DNA of 20,874 bases. It comes from Lentisphaerota bacterium. Its GTDB lineage: Bacteria; Verrucomicrobiota; Lentisphaeria; Oligosphaerales; Oligosphaeraceae. The notes beneath the pieces were generated by a model. It was not told the DNA's origin. It saw nothing but the letters and a program-made list of their open reading frames with translations, and did not search any database. The stretch is from NCBI GenBank assembly GCA_012800565.1, contig JAAZIZ010000099.1:1-20874 (forward strand), written 5' to 3'. Shown here piece by piece: positions 14,877 through 20,874 of this stretch (position 1 is the stretch's first letter; the number at the start of each line of letters is the position of its first letter). The position numbers were made by a program, and so were the translations under genes.

Positions 14877-15132
14877 ACGTATGGGACGTATGGAGGGGAC
14901 AATGAGATAATGGGACAATGGGATGGGCGATTTTAGCTTATCTCTCCCATTGTCCTATTATTCATACGCCCCCTGCATTGCCACTTGTTGTCCGCGCTAC
15001 CGGGGAGCGTTTGCGGGGCGGGGTCAATGGGATGGGCGATTTTAGCTTTACCTGTCCCATTGTCCTATATTCATACGTCCCCTACGTCCCATACGTCCCC
15101 TGCATTGCCACTTGTTGTCCGCGCTACCGGGG
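14872..15132. repeat. Duplicated hairpin repeat with 9-nt TACGTCCC/ATGGGACGT units
   Basis: Copy 1 (14916-15005) and copy 2 (15025-15132) share CAATGGGATGGGCGATTTTA plus a few bases at the left, CCCATTGTCCTAT in the middle, and a 32-base right end beginning TGCATTGCCACTTG and ending CCGGGG. In copy 1, 14908-14923 pairs with 14945-14960 (16 bp, one mismatch) around a loop, and copy 2 retains a shorter version of that stem. Flanking 9-nt units are ATGGGACGT twice at 14872-14889, and TACGTCCCC, TACGTCCCA, TACGTCCCC at 15074-15100. Confidence 0.8.
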
Positions 15133-15142
15133 GTTGGCGTGT

Positions 15143-16402
15143 TCAACCGCCGAGCTTGTCAATCATCTTGACCAGAGGTGCGAACAAGGCGATAACGATA
15201 GTACCGACCACTACGGCCAGGAAGCAGATCATAATCGGCTCAATCAGTGAAGTCAGACCTTCGACCGCACGGTCGACTTCCTCTTCATAGACGTCGGCGA
15301 CACGGTTCAGCATGTCAGGCAGCGCACCGGTCTCCTCACCGACTTCAACCATACTGCAAAGCATCAGCGGGAAGACCTTGGATTTCTCCAGCGGTTTGGT
15401 CATGCCTTCGCCTTCTTTAACCGCATCATGCACACTTTGGATCGCCCGCGCCACCAGTTCATTGCCGGCAGTGTCCTTGACAATCTGCAAGGCCTGCAAC
15501 ACCGCCACACCGGAAGCCATCAGTGTCCCCAAGGTTCGACTGAAGCGTGCCGAGATATTTTTTATTATCAGCGAGTTGAAAGGTGGTGTCTTCAAGACGA
15601 AAGTATCGAAGACGTAGGCACCAACTTTGGTCTTCAGCAAAAGTTTGAACACGAAGATGCCTACGAACGCTCCGATTGCGAATCCGACGGCGTTATTTTT
15701 CAAAGCGTGGCTGGCATTGATCACGAAGATGGTGATGCCGGGCAGGGTTTCTCCGGGAAGCATCTCCTCGAACATCTTGGAGAATTTGGGGATAATAAAG
15801 ATCATCAGACCGGCGGTAATTGCTCCTGCGATAGCCAGCACCGAGATAGGATATACCATGGCTGATTTGACTTTCCCGGCGATCCGCTGCGCCTTTTCCA
15901 TGAATTCAGCCAGTCGTGACAGGACGACTTCCATGGCTCCGGAGGCCTCGCCGGCCCGGACCATGCTGACGAAGAGTTTGTTAAAAGAGCGCGGGTTGGT
16001 GGCCAGTGCTTCAGAAAAAGTCGCACCGCCTTCAACCGCATCCGCCAAATTACCCATTACCTTGAACAGTGCCGGGTTTTGGCCCTTGGCCTGCCGCTGC
16101 AGGGTACGCAGGGCGCGTACCAGGGGCAGACCGGCATCCAGCAGGGTCGCCAGCTGCCGGGTCGTAGTGCATAAATCCTTGGTGCCAATTTTCGGAGCAC
16201 CGAACTTAAACCCTGCTCCGCCTTTGGCGCCCGCAGCCTGACCGCCGCCTTTCTTGCTGCTAGTTCCTATTTCATTGACGCTGATCGGAAACAAGCCCTG
16301 CTGTTTTAACAGATTCGTGGCTTCTTTCTCGTCCCCGGCCTCAATGTTGCCTTTGCGCTCTTTGCCGTTGCTGTCAACAGCGGTATATTGATATTTTGCC
16401 AT
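15143..16402 (-). CDS. pilC: Type IV pilus / type II secretion inner-membrane platform protein PilC/GspF
   Basis: A 419-residue polytopic membrane protein that anchors the assembly ATPase and pilin polymerisation. It opens with MAKYQYTAVDSNGKERKGNIEA, the typical PilC/GspF N-terminus. Two homologous T2SSF domains follow, at about 75-200 (TTRQLATLLDAGLPLVRALRTL, then FSEALATNPRSFNKLFVSMVRAGEASG) and about 285-410 (FSRTLGTLMASGVAVLQAL, then FPLMLCSMVEVGEETG). Predicted membrane segments lie near 185-210, 240-262 and 383-410. Residues 48-72 form a Gly/Ala/Lys-rich linker. A ribosome binding site AAGGA lies 8 bases before the ATG. It is the last gene of a pilB-pilB-pilT-pilC series on this strand, 119 bp behind pilT. 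It could belong to either a pilus or a secretion system. Confidence 0.93.
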   Translation of the reverse strand: MAKYQYTAVDSNGKERKGNIEAGDEKEATNLLKQQGLFPISVNEIGTSSKKGGGQAAGAKGGAGFKFGAPKIGTKDLCTTTRQLATLLDAGLPLVRALRTLQRQAKGQNPALFKVMGNLADAVEGGATFSEALATNPRSFNKLFVSMVRAGEASGAMEVVLSRLAEFMEKAQRIAGKVKSAMVYPISVLAIAGAITAGLMIFIIPKFSKMFEEMLPGETLPGITIFVINASHALKNNAVGFAIGAFVGIFVFKLLLKTKVGAYVFDTFVLKTPPFNSLIIKNISARFSRTLGTLMASGVAVLQALQIVKDTAGNELVARAIQSVHDAVKEGEGMTKPLEKSKVFPLMLCSMVEVGEETGALPDMLNRVADVYEEEVDRAVEGLTSLIEPIMICFLAVVVGTIVIALFAPLVKMIDKLGG

Positions 16403-16521
16403 GGCCGTTATCCTTGTGTTATTTGCCCTCGGATAATGCAGAATGTTGCTGGAATCAGAATGTCGGAAGAACAGGCGGCGGCACGACCTGATTCAGGATT
16501 TTCCTGAGCCAATCGCACTGC

Positions 16522-17610
16522 TCAGATTTTGCCTTTTTCCTTCAGTTGTTGCTGGATGTTCTGGATAATGCTTTCAGCATCGCGGCACTTGGTAATCAGG
16601 TCACCGTAGGAGATCTTGCCCTCATTATAGAGTTGCAGCAAATGCGAATCAAGAGTGTTCATGCCCCATTTGGCACCAGTTTGGATATCTGAGGTGATCC
16701 GGAAAGTCTTGCCATCCCGGATCAGAGCCGCGATGGATGGCGTCTGGATCATGATTTCAAAAGCCGCCACCCGGCCTTTCTTATCGATCCGTTTCAACAG
16801 CACTTGTGAAATCACGCAGATCAATGATGCTGCCAGCTGGGTACGCACCTGGGCCTGCTGGTTGGTCGGAAAGGAGTCAACAATTCGGTCGACAGTCTCG
16901 GCCGCACCTGTGGTGTGCAGCGTACCAAAGACCAGGTGTCCGGTTTCCGCAGCCGTGATGGCCGCGCCGATAGTCTCCAAGTCACGCATCTCACCGACCA
17001 GAACGGTGTCAGGGTCCTGCCGCAGGGCACGGCGGATGGCTTCAGCGAAAGAGGGCACGTCGTTATGTACTTCGCGCTGAGTGACCACGCTGTTTTTATG
17101 GTTGTGATAGAACTCAATCGGGTCTTCGATGGTAATGATATGATCGCGCTTTTCCTGGTTGATTACATCAATCATTGAGGCCAGAGTAGTTGATTTGCCA
17201 CTGCCGGTAGGTCCGGTAACCAGCACCAGCCCCCGCGGCCGGAACAGGATATCCTTTACTGCGGAAGGCAAACCAATCTGCTCTATGGTCAGCAGGCTAT
17301 TGGAGATAGTCCGCAGCACCATGCCAATATTTCCCTTGGCCCGAAACACGCTGACCCGGAAGCGCGCCTTGTCGCCGAAAGCAAAACCGAAGTCGACACC
17401 ACCGTCTTTCTGCAATTTCTGCTGATTTGCTTCGGAGGTGATTGATTTCATCAGGTATTCGGTATCCTCCGGGTTCATGGGTTCGGTATCCAGTGGCACC
17501 ATTTCGCCATGTATCCGGATCACTGGCGGGGAGAAGCAGGGTATATGCAAGTCACTGGCACCTTCTTCCAGAACCAAGTCCAGCAAATCGCCCATTTCCA
17601 AACGTGGCAT
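16522..17610 (-). CDS. pilT: Twitching-motility / pilus retraction ATPase PilT
   Basis: A 362-residue hexameric ATPase acting at the cytoplasmic face of a type IV pilus to depolymerise pilin. It has the typical PilT length and start (a short N-terminal domain with 'GASDLHIPCFSPPVIRIHGEM'). Motifs include Walker A GPTGSGKS (133-140, Lys139), the Asp box TIEDPIEF, atypical Walker B VLVGEMRD with Glu207, and the His box HLVFGTLHTTGA. The C-terminal 'IAALIRDGKTFRI' corresponds to the retraction-specific AIRNLIRE-like segment. It lacks the tetracysteine zinc motif of PilB/GspE, which supports PilT rather than an assembly ATPase. A ribosome binding site AAGGA lies 9 bases upstream. It sits 85 bp behind the complete pilB gene. 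The presence of a retraction ATPase argues that the cluster serves a dynamic pilus rather than only type II secretion. Confidence 0.94.
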   Translation of the reverse strand: MPRLEMGDLLDLVLEEGASDLHIPCFSPPVIRIHGEMVPLDTEPMNPEDTEYLMKSITSEANQQKLQKDGGVDFGFAFGDKARFRVSVFRAKGNIGMVLRTISNSLLTIEQIGLPSAVKDILFRPRGLVLVTGPTGSGKSTTLASMIDVINQEKRDHIITIEDPIEFYHNHKNSVVTQREVHNDVPSFAEAIRRALRQDPDTVLVGEMRDLETIGAAITAAETGHLVFGTLHTTGAAETVDRIVDSFPTNQQAQVRTQLAASLICVISQVLLKRIDKKGRVAAFEIMIQTPSIAALIRDGKTFRITSDIQTGAKWGMNTLDSHLLQLYNEGKISYGDLITKCRDAESIIQNIQQQLKEKGKI

Positions 17611-17695
17611 GATAATCTTTCCTTATGCGTTGTATTCTTGGCTGTAAAATAGCTTCCCGGCCAGAAATGCAGTCAGGCGCTGCTGCCGGAGCTGA

Positions 17696-19411
17696 TTAAA
17701 TGATGGTGTACTGCAGAATTTCAGCGGCAGTGGTGATGCCCTGCAGGATTTGATTGATGCCATCGGCGCGGAGGGTAATCATCCCTTCTTCCACCGCTTT
17801 GCGCTTGATGTCCTGGGTCGGCACCCGTTTGTTGATCATCGTTTGAATGGACGGGCTGACAGTCAGCAGTTCGAAAATGCCAACTCGTCCTTTATAGCCG
17901 CTGCCATTGCAGAGCTCACAACCGCTCCCGCGGTAAAATTGCCGGCCCTGAATCTGGTCCCGGGTAATCCCGAGCAGGCGCAGCTCCTTATCATCGGGGA
18001 TATATGCTTTCTTGCAGTTATTGCAGCAGCGCCGGACCAGGCGTTGGGCCAGCACGCCAATCAAAGTGGAGCTGATCAGGAAAGGCTCAAGCCCCATATC
18101 AATCAGTCGGGTCACTGCACCGGGGGCGTCATTGGTATGCAGTGTGCTAAGCACCAAGTGCCCGGTCAGGGAGGCCTGGATGGCGATACCGGCGGTCTCC
18201 ACGTCACGGATTTCACCGACCATAATCCGGTCCGGGTCTTGACGCAGGAATGCGCGCAGAGCTCTGGCGAAAGTCATGCCCAGCTGTTCTTTGACCGGGA
18301 GCTGCATAATGCCCTCGATGTCATATTCTACCGGGTCCTCGGCGGTCAGCAGTTTATCCTCCAAGGTATTCAATTCTTTCAGGCCTGAATACAGAGTGGT
18401 GGTTTTGCCGGAGCCAGTCGGGCCGGTAACCAGGAAGATGCCGTTTGGGCGGGCAATCAGGTTGCGGATTTGCTTGCACATATCCGGTGTCATACCCAAG
18501 TTGTCGAGGCTCAGGTTGACTACACTGCGGTCCAGCACCCGCAGCACCACGCTTTCGCCGTAGCGGGTCGGCAGGCTTGAGACACGCAGGTCGATGGGTT
18601 TGCGGCTGATGCGTAGTTCGATACGGCCGTCCTGCGGCAGGCGCCGTTCCGCGATATTCAGCCCGCTCATGACCTTGATTCGGCTGATTACCGGTATTGC
18701 CAGGTGTTTCGGCGGCGGAGCCATTTCGTAGAGTGCGCCATCGATGCGGTAACGGATACGGAATTCGTCAGCGAAAGGCTCGAAGTGGATATCGCTGGCT
18801 TTGTCCTTGATGGCCTGCTGCAGAATGATATTGACAAAGCGCACTATCGGGGCATCATTAGCCGCTCGCTCCAATTCCTTTTCATCCGCATCTTCCAAAT
18901 TTCCGCCTGACGCTTCGTGCAATTGGGCTATTTCATCAATCACTTCCGCCATGGACCCGCCCTTTTCGGGATAGAACAGATCAATCGCATCCTGGACGTC
19001 TTTTGGTCTTCCCACCAGCACCTGGCATTCCTTGTTCAGAACGAAATGCAGCTCATCCACCAGCCTGGGATCGAAAGGATTTTCGGCCACCACGGTCACA
19101 AGTTCTTCAGTGCTGCGGACAGGAACTACCCCATACGTGCGGGCGATATCCGGAGTTATCAATTCGATCACTTCCTCGGGGATTTCGCCAGTATGCAGCT
19201 CGACAAATTCCGTGCCCAGCTCTTCGGCGATCATCTGCAGCAGCGCATCCTCGCTGATGATATCATAATTGTAGAGGATTTTCTGGAAAGTCTGCCCGTT
19301 GCGGATACTCTCATCCAGGACTTCCTCCAACTGCTGGTCGGTAGCTTTGTCACGGCTGACCAGCAGGTGCCAGATCATGCTTACATCTGCTGAAATATCG
19401 ATACTCGCCAT
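17696..19411 (-). CDS. pilB: Type IV pilus assembly / type II secretion ATPase PilB/GspE
   Basis: A 571-residue assembly ATPase. The N-terminal MshEN-type domain is at about 20-150, followed by the N2 domain (SDIHFEPFADEFRIRYRIDG). The catalytic core has Walker A GPTGSGKT (330-337), the Asp box TAEDPVEYDIEG, Walker B MVGEIRD with Glu400, and the His box GHLVLSTLHTND. A zinc-binding tetracysteine region is formed by Cys463, Cys466, Cys498 and Cys501 (RCCNNCKK ... GCELCNGSG). The ATG at 19411 is preferred because AGGTGA is 5 bases upstream. A GTG at 19420 would add three residues and overlap this site. It lies 36 bp behind another PilB/GspE paralogue, and the two differ clearly in their N-terminal halves. 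They could form different motors or a mixed hexamer. Confidence 0.95.
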   Translation of the reverse strand: MASIDISADVSMIWHLLVSRDKATDQQLEEVLDESIRNGQTFQKILYNYDIISEDALLQMIAEELGTEFVELHTGEIPEEVIELITPDIARTYGVVPVRSTEELVTVVAENPFDPRLVDELHFVLNKECQVLVGRPKDVQDAIDLFYPEKGGSMAEVIDEIAQLHEASGGNLEDADEKELERAANDAPIVRFVNIILQQAIKDKASDIHFEPFADEFRIRYRIDGALYEMAPPPKHLAIPVISRIKVMSGLNIAERRLPQDGRIELRISRKPIDLRVSSLPTRYGESVVLRVLDRSVVNLSLDNLGMTPDMCKQIRNLIARPNGIFLVTGPTGSGKTTTLYSGLKELNTLEDKLLTAEDPVEYDIEGIMQLPVKEQLGMTFARALRAFLRQDPDRIMVGEIRDVETAGIAIQASLTGHLVLSTLHTNDAPGAVTRLIDMGLEPFLISSTLIGVLAQRLVRRCCNNCKKAYIPDDKELRLLGITRDQIQGRQFYRGSGCELCNGSGYKGRVGIFELLTVSPSIQTMINKRVPTQDIKRKAVEEGMITLRADGINQILQGITTAAEILQYTII

Positions 19412-19447
19412 TGTTATCACCTGAAGTGTTTTACTGTCTGGACGCGG

Positions 19448-20874
19448 TTACTCCTTGGCCACGGTCAGCCGCAGGACTTCCTTGATGCTGGTTTTCCCCA
19501 TCGCGGCCTTGCGCAAGGCGTCCTCCCGCAGGGTCCGCATACCGATTTCCCGGGCCCGCCGCAAGATAATCCCGGCGTCGGCTCTCTGGTATACCAGTTC
19601 CTCGATGCTTTCGTCCAGGATAAAGATTTCGTAGACGCCCATTCTGCCCTTGTAACCCTTGTTGCACTCGGTACAGCCGGGGGCATGCATGAAATTAGAC
19701 TGCTGCACGAAATTGGCATCAATGCCGAGTTGCTCCAGTTCGATTTCCGTGGGCTGATAGTCTTTTTTGCACTGTTTGCAGAGTCGCCGCAGCAGTCGCT
19801 GAGCCATGATGGCCCGCACTGATGACGCCACCAGGAATGGCTTGATGCCCATATCCAGGAGACGGGTAATAGCGGAAGGAGCGTCGTTGGTATGCAGGGT
19901 ACTGAACACCAGGTGTCCAGTCAATGCGGCATTGATAGCGATCTCACCGGTCTCGGTATCGCGGATTTCACCGACCATGATGATATTCGGAGCCTGACGC
20001 AGCATGGCGCGCAAGGCATGTACGAAAGTTAATCCGATTTCAGCACTGATCTGCACCTGATTGATGCCGCTGAGCTCGTATTCCACCGGGTCTTCAGCAG
20101 TGATGATTTTCCGGGTCGGCTGATTCAAGGTATGCAGGAAAGAATACAAACTGGTGGTCTTGCCGGAACCAGTCGGGCCGGTGACCAGGAAAATACCGTC
20201 CGGGAAATTCAGAATTTTGAAGATCGTCTCCTGGTCATCTTCCAGGAAGCCGAGTTCCTGGATTCCGAGCATAACGCCGCTTTTGTCCAGGATACGCATG
20301 ACGATGGATTCGCCGTGGGTGACGGGGATATCCGAGACACGCAAGTCCAGTTCCCGGCCCATGGCGGTAACCCGGATTCGTCCATCCTGCGGGACGCGGT
20401 GTTCAGACAAGTCCATCCCGGCCATCAGTTTCACCCGGGAAAGGATGCGGTTCTGCAGGTATTTGGGCGGGCTCTCGACTTCGTTCAAAGCTCCGTCGAT
20501 GCGGTAACGGATGCGGAAACGCTTCTCCATTGGTTCGAGATGGATATCGGAGGTACGGGTTCTGAAAGCCTCAATAATCAGCAGCGACACCAGGCGGATA
20601 ATAGGTGCGGAGTCATCCTCTTCCTGGCCATCCATTTCAGCAGTTACATCCCGTGTGTTGTCCTGAGTCAGGTCCACGGTGACCTCAGTCATATCCTCCA
20701 GAAATTTACCCACGCTGCCTTCATCGCTGCCGTAATAGAATTCCAAGGCCCAGTCGATTTGTTTTTTGGAGGCAATCACTCCTTCGACATCCATTTTCAT
20801 CAGGTGTCTGATAGCATCCAAGGACTCAATATCGGCTGGGTCGGCCATGGCGATACGCAGGAGGCCGCTGTTCA
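19448..20874 (-). CDS. PilB/GspE-type ATPase, second copy (5' end outside the window)
   Basis: The visible part is 475 residues and the gene is still open at the window edge. An ATG at 20848 is not the true start. The codons upstream read NSGLLRIA and join the following MADPADIESLDAIRHL into the second half of an MshEN-type N-terminal domain, so the beginning lies beyond 20874. The rest shows an acidic linker (DGQEEDDSAP), the N2 domain (TSDIHLEPMEKRFRIRYRIDG), Walker A GPTGSGKT, the Asp box TAEDPVEYELSG, Walker B MVGEIRDTETG, the His box GHLVFSTLHTND and the zinc motif CKQCKK ... GCTECNKG. Before Walker B it has LRQAPN where the neighbouring paralogue has LRQDPD. It is expected to be an assembly motor for a type IV pilus or type II secretion system. 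The paralogue starts 36 bp after its stop, so they are almost certainly co-transcribed. Confidence 0.92.
   Translation of the reverse strand, partial: NSGLLRIAMADPADIESLDAIRHLMKMDVEGVIASKKQIDWALEFYYGSDEGSVGKFLEDMTEVTVDLTQDNTRDVTAEMDGQEEDDSAPIIRLVSLLIIEAFRTRTSDIHLEPMEKRFRIRYRIDGALNEVESPPKYLQNRILSRVKLMAGMDLSEHRVPQDGRIRVTAMGRELDLRVSDIPVTHGESIVMRILDKSGVMLGIQELGFLEDDQETIFKILNFPDGIFLVTGPTGSGKTTSLYSFLHTLNQPTRKIITAEDPVEYELSGINQVQISAEIGLTFVHALRAMLRQAPNIIMVGEIRDTETGEIAINAALTGHLVFSTLHTNDAPSAITRLLDMGIKPFLVASSVRAIMAQRLLRRLCKQCKKDYQPTEIELEQLGIDANFVQQSNFMHAPGCTECNKGYKGRMGVYEIFILDESIEELVYQRADAGIILRRAREIGMRTLREDALRKAAMGKTSIKEVLRLTVAKE

Larger units (their letters stand above)
14700..15142. other. 443-bp spacer upstream of purL: AT-rich leader, G-rich run, duplicated repeat
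   Basis: No credible gene is present. The 80 bases nearest purL are AT-rich and presumably hold its promoter. On the minus strand a TTGAAA (14750-14745) and a TATATT (14724-14719) occur, but the 20-base spacing is poor. Further out come a G-run (14850-14865) and a duplicated hairpin repeat reaching the pilC stop. ORFs crossing the repeats encode low-complexity repeat translations only. Confidence 0.6.

Noticed and set aside
14918..15290. ORFs of 101-110 codons in the purL/pilC spacer
   Set aside because: Their sequence is the translated duplicated repeat (PYVPYVP-like words) and runs antisense into pilC. There is no ribosome binding site or domain.
20846..20848. ATG at 20848 as start of the last ATPase
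   Set aside because: The upstream codons continue the conserved MshEN domain (LLRIAMADP), so this Met is internal and the gene is truncated by the window.

Overview
The window (20,874 bp, moderately GC-rich) looks like chromosomal DNA of a Lentisphaerota-type bacterium (Victivallales/Oligosphaerales-like). This is inferred from a small pseudopilin-like protein with the 'KFTLIELLVVIAIIAILA' leader and an H-x9-DG-like C-terminal motif, a family that to my knowledge is strongly expanded in that phylum. It also fits the many saccharide-related enzymes and the long intergenic regions full of short palindromes. No rRNA, tRNA, CRISPR array, phage or intact transposase gene was seen.

Left half (plus strand, about 165-9370): a PfkB-family sugar/nucleoside kinase is followed after 6 bp by an orphan membrane sensor histidine kinase. 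Next come a pseudopilin-like protein and a GH32 beta-fructosidase whose genes overlap by 4 bp. Then come a periplasmic TolB-like beta-propeller protein, a Gfo/Idh/MocA oxidoreductase, a QueG/reductive-dehalogenase-like Fe-S protein, and an IclR-type regulator 11 bp behind it. A fructan/sucrose-use theme (GH32 plus sugar kinase plus oxidoreductase) is plausible but inferred.

Middle (9371-10044): a convergent intergenic region without a credible gene. It holds a terminator for the IclR gene, two long perfect hairpins with three-base loops, a 20-nt direct repeat, a 315-bp element with ungapped 52-nt inverted ends and nested internal motifs (MITE-like), a 9-nt periodic repeat, and a terminator serving the minus-strand gene that follows.

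Right half (minus strand, 10045-20874): a DUF4886/SGNH-type hydrolase and a large single-chain PurL (FGAM synthetase). Upstream of purL is a 443-bp spacer with an AT-rich leader, a G-rich run and a duplicated hairpin repeat. Beyond it is a type IV pilus / type II secretion motor cluster. In transcription order this is a PilB/GspE-like ATPase cut by the window edge, a second full PilB/GspE ATPase, PilT and PilC/GspF. These motor proteins could assemble and retract pilin-like subunits such as the one at 2739-3377.

I found no clearly new multi-gene system. The most unusual signals are the nested-repeat element at 9621-9935, the recurrence of three unrelated 9-nt-period repeats between genes, the pseudopilin/GH32 coupling, and the uncharacterised Fe-S protein with its IclR partner.
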